A stretch of 25,059 nt of DNA from Arthrobacter sp. (GTDB lineage Bacteria > Actinomycetota > Actinomycetes > Actinomycetales > Micrococcaceae): positions 1 through 25,059 of the forward strand of contig JASLAA010000217.1 of assembly GCA_030147325.1 (NCBI GenBank). The letters are read 5' to 3'. The first letter of the stretch is position 1. Each line of letters begins with the position of its first letter. Shown here piece after piece: positions 7,517 through 15,010 of this stretch. The notes beneath the pieces were generated by a model. It did no database searches, was not told the origin of the DNA, and saw nothing but the letters and a program-made list of their open reading frames with translations. The position numbers and the translations under genes were made by a program.

Positions 7517-8301
7517 TGAGCACCGAAACCGTAGAGAAAGAGCCGGCCTCGAAGATCGAGCTCAGCCCGGACATCGCCGGTGGGGAGATCCCCACCTTCG
7601 ACATCACACTCAAGGTCCGCCGCTACAACCCCGAGGTCTCGGACGAGGCCCACTGGGACGAGTGGCAGCTGACCATGTACGGCACGGACCGCGTGCTGGA
7701 CGCCCTGCACAAGGTCAAGTGGGAACATGACGGCTCGGTGTCCTTCCGCCGCTCGTGCGCCCACGGGGTCTGCGGCTCGGATGCGATGCGCATCAACGGC
7801 CGCAACCGGCTCGCCTGCAAGACGCTGCTGAAGGACCTCGACACGTCCAAGCCCATCCTCGTGGAGCCCATCAAGGGGTTGCCGGTGGAGAAGGACCTGA
7901 TCGTGGACATGGAGCCGTTCTTCCAGTCCTACCGCGAGATCATGCCGTTCCTCGTGAGCAAGGGACACGAGCCGACCAAGGAACGCCTGCAGTCCTCCGA
8001 GGAACGCGACCGCTACGACGACACCACCAAGTGCATCCTCTGCGCCGCGTGCACGTCCTCGTGCCCCGTGTTCTGGACCGACGGGCAGTACTTCGGGCCG
8101 GCGGCCATCGTCAACGCCCACCGGTTCATCTTCGACTCCCGCGATGACGCCGGGGACATGCGCCTGGAGATCCTGAACGACAAGGAAGGTGTCTGGCGCT
8201 GCCGGACCACCTTCAACTGCTCGGAAGCGTGCCCTCGCGGCATCCAGGTGACGAAGGCCATCTCCGAGGTCAAGCAGGCCATCCTCACCCGCCGGGTCTG
8301 A
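7516..8301 (+). CDS. sdhB: Succinate dehydrogenase iron-sulfur subunit
   Basis: This subunit carries electrons from SdhA to the membrane through three iron-sulfur clusters. The [2Fe-2S] motif is C81-x4-C86-x2-D89-x11-C101, with Asp at the third position; E. coli SdhB has Asp there too. The [4Fe-4S] motif is CILCAACTSSC (Cys173, 176, 179, 183). The remaining cysteines (229, 235, 239) serve the [3Fe-4S] and shared cluster sites in CRTTFNCSEACP. It has 261 residues, the normal length. The start ATG overlaps the sdhA stop in TGATG, so the two are translationally coupled. It is the last gene of the operon and is followed by a strong terminator hairpin. Confidence 0.96.
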   Translation: MSTETVEKEPASKIELSPDIAGGEIPTFDITLKVRRYNPEVSDEAHWDEWQLTMYGTDRVLDALHKVKWEHDGSVSFRRSCAHGVCGSDAMRINGRNRLACKTLLKDLDTSKPILVEPIKGLPVEKDLIVDMEPFFQSYREIMPFLVSKGHEPTKERLQSSEERDRYDDTTKCILCAACTSSCPVFWTDGQYFGPAAIVNAHRFIFDSRDDAGDMRLEILNDKEGVWRCRTTFNCSEACPRGIQVTKAISEVKQAILTRRV

Positions 8302-8342
8302 CACCGGCAGGCCCGTACAGCGGGGCTGCATCGATTGCACTG

Positions 8343-8376
8343 CGAAGGACGGTCCGCTCCGGCGGACCGTCCTTCG
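8343..8376. terminator. Bidirectional terminator between sdhB and the YihY-type gene
   Basis: Bases 8343-8357 and 8362-8376 form a perfect 15-bp stem with a 4-nt loop (TCCG). The hairpin lies between two convergent genes, 42 bases after the sdhB stop and about 47 bases before the end of the opposing gene. There is no long T-run on either side, which is usual in high-G+C actinobacteria. Confidence 0.8.
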
Positions 8377-8422
8377 TCATATCCTGGCCGGCCCGTCTAC
8401 AGCTGCCCGCTGCGCCCTGCGC

Positions 8423-9511
8423 CTACGGCCGACTCTTCCGCCGGCTCCGTTGCCTCAGGGTGCCGGCCTTCGCATGGTGTTCGCGTTCGGACCGCATCTC
8501 GGCGTCGGCCGACCCTACGGCGCACCAGGCGGTTGCGAGCAGGTACACCTGGCTGAGCAGGAAGAACCAGATGAACAGCGCGAGGATCACGGCGAAGGAC
8601 AGCAGCAGCGGGTTGTTGCCGAAGTTACCGAGGATCTGGGCGGAGAACGTGCGGAGAAGCGTCGTCCCGAGCCCTGCGATGATGGCCCCCTGCAGGAGGA
8701 CCGGGCGGGGCATCTCGATGGCCGACGCGGACCTGAAGAGCACCACGGCCACCAGGATGTCCAGCAGGATCATCACGGCGAAGCCTGCCGCCTGGGTCAG
8801 CAGCTGGCTCACCGCCGTCAGGTTGAGGACGGCCAGGAGCGCACCCAGGGTGTTGGTGGCCACCACTCCCAATCCGGTGGTCACGATCATGATCACACCG
8901 AGCACCGCGAGTGTCCCGAGGTCCTTCAACCAGAGCACCACAGGGGGGACCGGTACGGGCTGGAGGGCGAAGATCCCCCGCATCGCCTGGCGCATGCCGC
9001 CGATCCAGCCCAGCGCCGTCACGAGCATCACCGCCGACGAGACGACGATCGCCCAACCCAAACCACTGGTCGCATCGAACAGGCGGGTGGGGGTGATGAC
9101 TCCTCCCCCGTTCTCCTCCACATCGATCAGCCCGGGCACCGCCCGGTCCAGCGTGTCCACGGACAGCTCCCGGAAGTTCTCGTCACCCGCGACGATGATG
9201 CCGAGGGCGGCGAAGGCGACCACGAGCAGCGCCGCGATGGCGAAGAACAGGCGGTACGCCAGCCCGGCCGCCATCAGCGGGCCGCGGCGCTCGTTGTACA
9301 GCAGGACCACGCGGACGGGCCGCAGGGTGTAGAAGCGGGAGACGGAGAGATCGACCCGCGCGAGGAGGATCTCCACTCCGCCGCTGTCCGACCTCGTCAG
9401 CCTGCCGAGCCGTACCTGCGCCTCGATGACCTTGCGCTGCAGATCGGGGAGGCTGGCCGGCGACGGCTGCTCAACCTGCGGCGGTTTCGGGACCGTCAGC
9501 GACTTCACCAA
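8423..9511 (-). CDS. YihY/UPF0761 family inner-membrane protein
   Basis: This is an integral membrane protein of the YihY/virulence factor BrkB family, once misnamed RNase BN; its function is not established. Residues 1-75 are cytoplasmic with a predicted amphipathic stretch. Six hydrophobic segments follow, starting at GLAYRLFFAIAALL and ending at IWFFLLSQVYLLATAWC. The motif GLAYRLFFAIAAL corresponds to the family's conserved first membrane region. The C-terminal tail is strongly basic. It has 362 residues. The start is uncertain: TTG at 9511 has GGGAGGA at good spacing, and GTG at 9508 is the alternative. Either start lies inside the preceding gene, giving an overlap of about 40 bases and implying coupled translation. 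Confidence 0.8.
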   Translation of the reverse strand: MVKSLTVPKPPQVEQPSPASLPDLQRKVIEAQVRLGRLTRSDSGGVEILLARVDLSVSRFYTLRPVRVVLLYNERRGPLMAAGLAYRLFFAIAALLVVAFAALGIIVAGDENFRELSVDTLDRAVPGLIDVEENGGGVITPTRLFDATSGLGWAIVVSSAVMLVTALGWIGGMRQAMRGIFALQPVPVPPVVLWLKDLGTLAVLGVIMIVTTGLGVVATNTLGALLAVLNLTAVSQLLTQAAGFAVMILLDILVAVVLFRSASAIEMPRPVLLQGAIIAGLGTTLLRTFSAQILGNFGNNPLLLSFAVILALFIWFFLLSQVYLLATAWCAVGSADAEMRSEREHHAKAGTLRQRSRRKSRP

Positions 9512-10067
9512 AGCGCAGGTCCTCCCTCAGGGTCCACAGGCCGGACGGCACGTGCTCGTACAGACCCATCGCTGCTACGTCGAAGGATGCCTCGAAGTGC
9601 TGCAGTTCCTCCTCCGCAGCATCCATCGCGGCCTCCGACACGTCGTGTGCCACCGTCACGTGCGGGTGGAAGGGGAACTCGAGGATGCGCTCGAGCGGCC
9701 CGGTCTGGAGCTTGGAGTGGAGGTCGACGCACTCGTCGAAACCCTCGACGAGCCGGAGGAACACGACCGGGGACAGAGGTCGGAAGGACCCGGAGCCGCG
9801 CAGCAGCACCCGGAAAGGGCGCTGGCTGCGGGCCACCGCGCGCGCATGGTCGATCGTCGCCTCCCAATCGGTGGCGGGCGTCGTCGTGATGAGGGTGATG
9901 TGCGGCGGCACCACGGCGGCCATGGGGTCGCCGAAGGACGCGCGCCAGGACTCGAGGGTCCCGGCGAGCGGTTCAGGGATCGGGATGGTGATACCCACGC
10001 AGCGCTCGACCCGGTGCTGCGACAGGACTGTGCCTGCTTCGCTGGGACGACCGGTGGTGGCGCACAT
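9471..10067 (-). CDS. 2H phosphoesterase, 2'-5' RNA ligase family
   Basis: This belongs to the 2H phosphoesterase superfamily (LigT/2'-5' RNA ligase-like), small enzymes that open or close 2',3'-cyclic or 2',5'-linked phosphates. Two H-x-T/S-x motifs are present at the expected distance: HITL (about residue 56) and HVTV (about residue 138). At 198 residues it is of family size. Its ATG lies three bases after the trpS stop, so it belongs to the same transcript. The physiological substrate is unknown. Placement after a tRNA synthetase gene hints at RNA metabolism, but that is only context. Confidence 0.8.
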   Translation of the reverse strand: MCATTGRPSEAGTVLSQHRVERCVGITIPIPEPLAGTLESWRASFGDPMAAVVPPHITLITTTPATDWEATIDHARAVARSQRPFRVLLRGSGSFRPLSPVVFLRLVEGFDECVDLHSKLQTGPLERILEFPFHPHVTVAHDVSEAAMDAAEEELQHFEASFDVAAMGLYEHVPSGLWTLREDLRFGEVADGPETAAG

Positions 10068-10070
10068 GGA

Positions 10071-11114
10071 TCAGCGGGCTCCCGCCGCGGGCAGGAACCC
10101 CACGCGGGCGTAGACGTCCGCCAGGGTGGGTGCTGCCAGTGACCGGGCCTTCGCGGCCCCCTTGGCCAGGAGCCGGTCGAGTTCCGCCGGATCGGAGAGC
10201 AGCTCCTCCGCCCGGGCACGCACCGGCGTGAGGGCGTCGACGACGACGCCGGCGAGATCGACCTTGAGGTGGCCGTACATCCGCCCCTCGTACTCGGTTT
10301 CCAGGTCGGGGATGGTCCTGCCCGAGAGCGCGGAGTAGATGGCCAGCAGGTTCGAGATGCCCGGCTTCTCCGTGGTGTTGAAGCGGATCTCGGTACCGGC
10401 GTCGGTGACGGCGGACCTGATGCGTTTCGCCGTCACCTTGGGGTCGTCGAGGAGATTGATCAGGCCGGCCGTCGAAGAAGCCGACTTGGACATCTTCGCC
10501 GTCGGATTCTGCAGATCGTAGATCTTCGCGGACTCCTTCTGGATGAAGGGCCGGGGCACCACGAACGTCTCGCCGAATCGCGTGTTGAAGCGCTGGGCCA
10601 GGTCGCGGCTCAGCTCCACGTGCTGGCGCTGGTCCTCACCGACGGGGACGCCGTCCGGCTGGTACAGGAGGATGTCGGCGGCCTGCAGGATGGGGTAGGT
10701 GAAGAGGCCGACGCTGGCGGTGTCCGTCCCCTGCTTCGATGCCTTGTCCTTGAACTGGGTCATGCGCGACGCCTCGCCGAAGCCTGTGAAGCAGTTGAGC
10801 ACCCAGGCGAGCTGTGCATGCTCAGGCACCTGGGACTGCACGAACAGTGTCGCCTTGTCCGGGTCCACTCCCCCTGCGATGTACTGCGCAGCCGTGAGGC
10901 GGGTACGGTGCGCCAGTTCCTGCGGATCCTGCGCCACGGTGATCGCATGGAGGTCGGGGATGAAGAAGACGGCGTCGTAGGTCTCCTGCAGGCGCACCCA
11001 GTGGACGAGGGCCCCGAGGTAGTTGCCGAGGTGCAGCGATCCGGCGGAGGGCTGCATCCCCGAGAGGATGCGCTGCCGCCGCCCGGTGCCCGGCAGGGAT
11101 GGTGATTCTGTCAT
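10071..11114 (-). CDS. trpS: Tryptophanyl-tRNA synthetase
   Basis: This enzyme charges tRNA-Trp with tryptophan and is a class I aminoacyl-tRNA synthetase in the cytoplasm. The HIGH-type motif is SLHLGNY (residues 26-32) after GMQPSAG, and the KMSKS loop is at residues 206-210. Other landmarks are VFFIPDLHAIT, YPILQAADILLYQ and VGEDQRQHVELSRD, which form the tryptophan pocket. It has 347 residues, typical of bacterial enzymes. The start is ATG at 11114, with GGGGGA upstream and an ATGA overlap with the xth stop; the frame is open further upstream only because it runs through xth. No tryptophan attenuator or T-box was seen. Confidence 0.95.
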   Translation of the reverse strand: MTESPSLPGTGRRQRILSGMQPSAGSLHLGNYLGALVHWVRLQETYDAVFFIPDLHAITVAQDPQELAHRTRLTAAQYIAGGVDPDKATLFVQSQVPEHAQLAWVLNCFTGFGEASRMTQFKDKASKQGTDTASVGLFTYPILQAADILLYQPDGVPVGEDQRQHVELSRDLAQRFNTRFGETFVVPRPFIQKESAKIYDLQNPTAKMSKSASSTAGLINLLDDPKVTAKRIRSAVTDAGTEIRFNTTEKPGISNLLAIYSALSGRTIPDLETEYEGRMYGHLKVDLAGVVVDALTPVRARAEELLSDPAELDRLLAKGAAKARSLAAPTLADVYARVGFLPAAGAR

Positions 11115-11956
11115 GAGGGGTCCCCCGCGGTATGGATCTGGTAGTCGACGACGAGCGGCGCGTGGTCCGAGAACCGCGTATCCCAGCTGGGCGCCCTGTC
11201 GACGACGGCGGTCAGCGCGCTCTCCGCGAGCGACTGCGTGGCGAGCTGATAGTCGATCCGCCAGCCGGTGTCGTTGTCGAAGGCCTTTCCGCGCCACGAC
11301 CACCAGGTGTACGGGCCGTCGATGTCTCCTGCGAGCCGGCGGGCCACGTCCGTGAAACCGCACTCCGCCGAGAAGAAGCGGTCGAAGTACGCGCGCTCCT
11401 CGGGCAGGAAACCCGCGTTCTTGACGTTGCCCTTCCAGTTCCTGATGTCGAGTTGCGTGTGACCGACGTTGAGATCACCCATGACCACTGCGTGGTCCGC
11501 TCCGTCCCTCAGCAGGGGCAGTCGGGCGCTCATCGCCTCGAGGAACCGGTACTTGTCGTCCTGCTTCTGCGTACCGACCTCACCCGAGTGGACGTAGGCG
11601 CTCGCGACGCTCAGCGTGGCGCCGTCGACGTCGAAGTCCGCCTCGACCCAGCGGCCCGACGTGTCGAAATAACTGTCGCCGATGGTGGTGCGGACGGCGG
11701 TCGGCTCGCGCCGGGAGGCGATGGCGACACCGGCCCTGCCCTTCGCCTCGGCCTCGGTATGGACGATGTGCCAGGTCTCGCCGAGGAGGCTCCGGACCAC
11801 GGCATCGGGGGCCCGGACCTCCTGCAGGCAGAGGATGTCGACGTCGCGCCCGTCCATCCATTCCTGCATGCCGCGCTTGTAGGCAGCCCGGATCCCGTTG
11901 ACGTTGACCGACGCGATGCGCAGGGGTTCTCCCGTGGGATTCGATGCCGGACTCAC
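11111..11956 (-). CDS. xthA: Exodeoxyribonuclease III / AP endonuclease
   Basis: This is a Mg-dependent DNA repair nuclease of the exonuclease III family, cutting at abasic sites and removing 3' blocks. Landmarks in order are ASVNVNGIRAA, LQEVRAPD (metal-binding Glu), GRAGVAI, GDLNVGHTQLDI (catalytic Asp/Asn), WWSWRGKA, GWRIDYQLAT, and SDHAPLVVDY with the catalytic Asp-His pair. It has 281 residues from the chosen GTG at 11956. TAAGGT (11964-11969) stands 7 bases before that GTG, which favours a leaderless start. An in-frame ATG at 11992 has no clear ribosome-binding site. Its stop overlaps the trpS start by four bases. Confidence 0.92.
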   Translation of the reverse strand: MSPASNPTGEPLRIASVNVNGIRAAYKRGMQEWMDGRDVDILCLQEVRAPDAVVRSLLGETWHIVHTEAEAKGRAGVAIASRREPTAVRTTIGDSYFDTSGRWVEADFDVDGATLSVASAYVHSGEVGTQKQDDKYRFLEAMSARLPLLRDGADHAVVMGDLNVGHTQLDIRNWKGNVKNAGFLPEERAYFDRFFSAECGFTDVARRLAGDIDGPYTWWSWRGKAFDNDTGWRIDYQLATQSLAESALTAVVDRAPSWDTRFSDHAPLVVDYQIHTAGDPS

Positions 11957-12007
11957 TCGATCAACCTTACCCCGCAGGGTATTCCGAATCATCCCGGGAA
12001 GCGCCCA

Positions 12008-12493
12008 TCAGTCGACGACGGTGCCTTCGACGGGCCCCTCGGACGAGCCCTTCATCATGGAGCGCGCATTGTGCGAGGTGATCTCGATCGTCTCGAGCGC
12101 GCGCTCGACCATCCCCTCGTCCTTGCCGAGGTACTCCCTGACCACGCCCACCTGGACCTGGACGATCTTGAAGCTGTGGTCGAGCTTGAGATCCCTTGCC
12201 CGGTCGGCGGCACCCGGGGCCACCGACGATGCTCCGGACCCGCCGAGGCCACCGGTCTTGAGTCGCTCGGCGGCCTTGCGTGCGGCCGAGCGGAGACTGA
12301 AGACGACGAAACTGAAGACGAGCAGCCAGCCGAGGGAGATGATGACGACGAGCCATCCGATGACGTCGTTCTGGTTCGCCGCGAAGACCACTGCGACCAG
12401 GAAGACGACCAGCATGACCGCCATACCCGCACTACCCATTCGCATGCTCACACCCCGGCCCGCGGGCCGCCCGTTGTTCCCTAGTGACTGCAT
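12008..12493 (-). CDS. Two-TM membrane protein of unknown function
   Basis: The family is not recognised. The protein has 161 residues from ATG at 12493, chosen because GGGAGAA lies upstream at workable spacing; an earlier ATG at 12523 is possible. The first ~20 residues are short and basic. Two adjacent hydrophobic helices follow (about AVMLVVFLVAVVFAA and IGWLVVIISLGWLLVFSFVV), then a basic helix RSAARKAAERL, a Gly/Ser linker and a C-terminal part with charged helices (REYLGKDEGMVERALETIEI). This suggests a membrane-anchored protein with a cytoplasmic domain. It lies 51 bases ahead of xthA on the same strand and may share its transcript. Confidence 0.65.
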   Translation of the reverse strand: MQSLGNNGRPAGRGVSMRMGSAGMAVMLVVFLVAVVFAANQNDVIGWLVVIISLGWLLVFSFVVFSLRSAARKAAERLKTGGLGGSGASSVAPGAADRARDLKLDHSFKIVQVQVGVVREYLGKDEGMVERALETIEITSHNARSMMKGSSEGPVEGTVVD

Positions 12494-12610
12494 GGCCCCA
12501 TTCTCCCGCATCCCCCGCGTCACCTATGCTGCTTCCACCGCAGGCGAACTGTCAGGGATCTCAAAGATTTCTCCCATCTGCTCCCATCCGTGACCACGAT
12601 CACCCCGAAG

Positions 12611-12616
12611 TACAGT
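12611..12616 (+). promoter_or_regulatory. Possible -10 box of the CHRD gene
   Basis: TACAGT matches the actinobacterial TANNNT pattern and lies 49 bases before the start codon. GTGACC, 15 bases upstream (12590-12595), is a weak -35 candidate with short spacing. The remaining intergenic sequence from 12494 shows nothing else recognisable. Confidence 0.4.
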
Positions 12617-12664
12617 CATGCGCGCCCCACGGTGCGCTTCATTCGCACAATGGAGGAATACCCC

Positions 12665-13435
12665 ATGAACAAGAAGATGCGTCTCCTTGCAGTACCAGCA
12701 CTCGCCATCAGCGCCGTCGCTATGGCCGGTTCACCCGCAATGGCCGCCCATGACGGCTCCTACTCCTCGACCCTGGGCCAGCTCAACGGCACCACGGGCA
12801 CCGGCACGATCACCATCGACGTCGCAGGCGACCAGGCGAAGGTGAACCTGCAGGTCTCCGGTCTCGCCGAGACCTTCATGGACGCCCCGTACCCCCACGT
12901 GCAGCACATCCACGGTGGAGCCAAGGGTGTCTGCCCGACCCCCGCGGACGACGCCAATGGCGACGGCATCATCAACGTGGCCGAGGGAGTCCCGGGCTAC
13001 GGCGACATCCTCACCACGCTGACCACCTCCGGTGCGAGCACCCCAGCAGAGGGCCTCAACCTCGAGCTCGGCGGCCAGGGCGGGACGTACTCGATCGACC
13101 GCACGATGACCATCGATGAAGCCACCCAGAAGTCGCTCGCCGCCGGCACTGCCGTCGTCGTCATCCACGGCCTGGATCCCGCCACCGCAGGTGTCTCCGA
13201 GGAAGTCTTCGGTAGCCCTTCCGAGATCGCACCCGAGCTGCCCCTGGGCGCCACCTCCCCCGCACTGTGTGGAACCCTCGTGAAGACGCAGATGGGCGAC
13301 ATGCCCTACGGCGGAGCTGACACCGGTGTTGCCACCGAGTCCACCAACCCGGCCGGCATGATCGCCCTCGGTGGCGGCCTCGTCCTGGCTGCTGCAGCCG
13401 GCGGAACCTACCTGGTTCGCCGCAACAACGCATAA
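12665..13435 (+). CDS. Secreted, C-terminally anchored CHRD domain protein
   Basis: This is an exported protein with a chordin-like (CHRD) domain; the function of these domains in bacteria is not settled. Residues 1-29 form a signal peptide (MNKKMRLLAVP... ending AMAA). The CHRD core shows the characteristic HVQHIHGGA. An EF-hand-like loop follows, DDANGDGIINVAEG, which may bind calcium. Near the C-terminus are a GADTG box (217-221), a hydrophobic helix (231-251) and the tail RRNNA, laid out like a sortase sorting signal but without LPXTG. It has 256 residues. ATG at 12665 has GGAGGA at 8-base spacing. The next gene encodes a sortase, 8 bases downstream. Confidence 0.82.
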   Translation: MNKKMRLLAVPALAISAVAMAGSPAMAAHDGSYSSTLGQLNGTTGTGTITIDVAGDQAKVNLQVSGLAETFMDAPYPHVQHIHGGAKGVCPTPADDANGDGIINVAEGVPGYGDILTTLTTSGASTPAEGLNLELGGQGGTYSIDRTMTIDEATQKSLAAGTAVVVIHGLDPATAGVSEEVFGSPSEIAPELPLGATSPALCGTLVKTQMGDMPYGGADTGVATESTNPAGMIALGGGLVLAAAAGGTYLVRRNNA

Positions 13436-13443
13436 TCTGATTC

Positions 13444-14145
13444 ATGATCAGTAAAAAAACCGGCCACCGCTGGGGCTTCACGGCCCCGGCGGTGGCCGCC
13501 CTTTTCCTCCTCTCGGGCTGCGGATCCTCGGATGCGCCAACGGCTGCTCCGGAGTCCTCCTCCGTCTCCGCGACTCCGAGTTCCTCGGCAGCACCCACCG
13601 CGACGGTGACACCCACCGCACCACCGACCGCGGCGCCCTCCTCGGCGCCGCCGGCTGCTGCCCCCGTAGCCCCCGAGCAGCCCGCCGTGCTCCCGGCCTC
13701 GACGCCGGTCACCCTCGAGATACCCTCGATCGACGTGAGCACGGACCTCCTCAGCCTCGGCCTGCGTGAGAACAAGAGCCTCGAGGTACCGCCGGACGGT
13801 CCCGGCGCACCGGCCAGCTGGTACAACCAGTCGCCCACGCCCGGTGATCGGGGACCCGCCGTGATGCTCGGCCACGTCAACGCGACCGACGGAGGCAAGG
13901 GCGTCTTCGCGGACCTGCGCGCGCTGACCGCCGGTGACCGGATCGAGGTCATCCGCGAGGACGGCACGACGGCGGTCTTCGAGTTCCAGCGGGGCGAGCA
14001 GTACCAGAAGGACGACTTCCCCACCCTCACCGTCTACGGGAACACTCCGGGGTCCGAACTGCGCCTCATCACCTGCGACGGCTACAACCCCGACACCGGC
14101 GAGTTCGACGACAACTACGTGGTGTACGCGACGCTGGTGGCCTGA
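13444..14145 (+). CDS. Class F-type sortase with lipoprotein signal
   Basis: This is a sortase-fold transpeptidase, most like actinobacterial class F. Sortases join surface proteins to the cell wall or to each other outside the membrane. Residues 1-26 look like a lipoprotein signal with LSG-C26. A linker rich in Ala, Pro, Ser and Thr runs to about residue 88. The catalytic domain has LEIPSIDV, the histidine in MLGHVNATDGG (His144) and the cysteine in LRLITCDGYN (Cys211). No arginine follows Cys211 in the remaining 22 residues, although sortases normally have one there. It has 233 residues. The start lacks a Shine-Dalgarno sequence, so translation may depend on the CHRD gene ending 8 bases upstream. 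Confidence 0.82.
   Translation: MISKKTGHRWGFTAPAVAALFLLSGCGSSDAPTAAPESSSVSATPSSSAAPTATVTPTAPPTAAPSSAPPAAAPVAPEQPAVLPASTPVTLEIPSIDVSTDLLSLGLRENKSLEVPPDGPGAPASWYNQSPTPGDRGPAVMLGHVNATDGGKGVFADLRALTAGDRIEVIREDGTTAVFEFQRGEQYQKDDFPTLTVYGNTPGSELRLITCDGYNPDTGEFDDNYVVYATLVA
13461..13498 (+). terminator. Terminator-like hairpin inside the start of the sortase gene
   Basis: Bases 13461-13475 pair with 13484-13498 over 15 positions with one T-G wobble and an 8-nt loop. An A7 tract precedes it (13453-13459) and TTTT follows (13502-13505), so the element has the shape of an intrinsic terminator. It overlaps codons 6-19 of the sortase. It may attenuate transcription between the CHRD gene and the sortase. 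Confidence 0.65.
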
Positions 14146-14147
14146 GG

Positions 14148-14185
14148 CTCCGGTAGCAGCACAGCCGGCTGTCCTGCTACCGGAG
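14148..14185. terminator. Terminator between convergent sortase and ABC permease genes
   Basis: A perfect 12-bp stem (14148-14159 with 14174-14185) encloses a 14-nt loop. It begins three bases after the sortase stop codon and overlaps the last three codons, including the stop, of the opposing permease gene. It can serve both directions. Confidence 0.7.
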
Positions 14186-15010
14186 GAAGAGCCTCCGCAA
14201 CCGCAGCGTGGTGAGCAGCATGCCCACGAGGATCATCACGAGGAAGTAGCTCAGGTGCACGAGCGTCGCCGGAGTGAAGGATGCCACACTGATCTGGCGC
14301 AGCAGTTCGACGCCGTGCCACAGCGGCAGGGCCTGGATGAACCACTGGATGCCCTGCGGGTAGACGCTGAGGGGGTAGAACGTCGCGGAGAACAGGAACA
14401 TCGGCAGCATCACGAAGTTGATCCACTCCATCTGCTGGAAAGTCTTCATGAAGCTGGTGATACCCATCCCGAAGGACGCGAATCCGAACGCGATCACGAC
14501 CGACGCGGGGATCACCAGCAGTGCGACCGGCGTCGTGATGAGGCCCATCATGGCCATCACCGCGGTGAAGCCGGTGGCGTAGATGGCACCACGCAGGAGC
14601 GCGAGGAAGATCTCCCCGATGGCGACGTCCAGGGGTCCGAGCGACGTGTAGAGCATGCCCTGATAGAGCTTGGCGAAGTTCATCTTGAAGAAGACGTTCC
14701 AGGTGCTGTCGTACACCGCGCCGTTCATGGCGGACACGGCGAGCAGTGCAGGCGCGATGTACGCCGCGTAGCTGATCTCCTGCCCGTTGGGGCCCTCGAC
14801 CGAGCCGACGAGCGCGCCGAGTCCGACGCCCATCGACACCAGGTAGAGCACCGGCTCGAAGAACCCCGACACCATGATGAGCCAGTTGCTGCTGCGCGTG
14901 GCCAGGAGCCCACGGGCGATGACGGCCTTCGCATTGCGCGAGTACAGCGCCCCGAGCGGACGCTTCGACCCGTGCAGCGCGTAGTCCTCCGCGGTGAGTT
15001 GCCTGCTCAT
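14177..15010 (-). CDS. ABC-2 type exporter permease (second)
   Basis: This is a membrane subunit of a DrrB/NodJ-like ABC-2 exporter. It has 277 residues with about six hydrophobic segments. The ABC-2 family pattern is seen in NWLIMVSGFFEPVLYL near the start and MLPMFLFSATFYPL in the fifth segment, followed by LPLWHGVELLR, which resembles the LPxxH/NPLYH region of nodulation and drug exporters. The start is ATG at 15010, overlapping the stop of the upstream permease by four bases (ATGA). It is the last gene of an ATPase-permease-permease operon. The cargo is unknown. Candidates for this family include lipids, polyketides and polysaccharide precursors. Confidence 0.88.
   Translation of the reverse strand: MSRQLTAEDYALHGSKRPLGALYSRNAKAVIARGLLATRSSNWLIMVSGFFEPVLYLVSMGVGLGALVGSVEGPNGQEISYAAYIAPALLAVSAMNGAVYDSTWNVFFKMNFAKLYQGMLYTSLGPLDVAIGEIFLALLRGAIYATGFTAVMAMMGLITTPVALLVIPASVVIAFGFASFGMGITSFMKTFQQMEWINFVMLPMFLFSATFYPLSVYPQGIQWFIQALPLWHGVELLRQISVASFTPATLVHLSYFLVMILVGMLLTTLRLRRLFLR

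Noticed and set aside
7789..7791. SdhB Asp89 in place of the third [2Fe-2S] cysteine
   Set aside because: It looked like a lost ligand, but the same Asp is found in E. coli SdhB, so it is a normal variant.
12008..12493. Two-TM protein as a toxin or phage-shock-like protein
   Set aside because: Two adjacent helices and a charged tail are too general, and no family motif is visible.
13453..13505. The hairpin as proof that the sortase starts further downstream
   Set aside because: Starting later would remove the basic N-terminus and most of the lipoprotein signal peptide, so the ATG at 13444 is kept.
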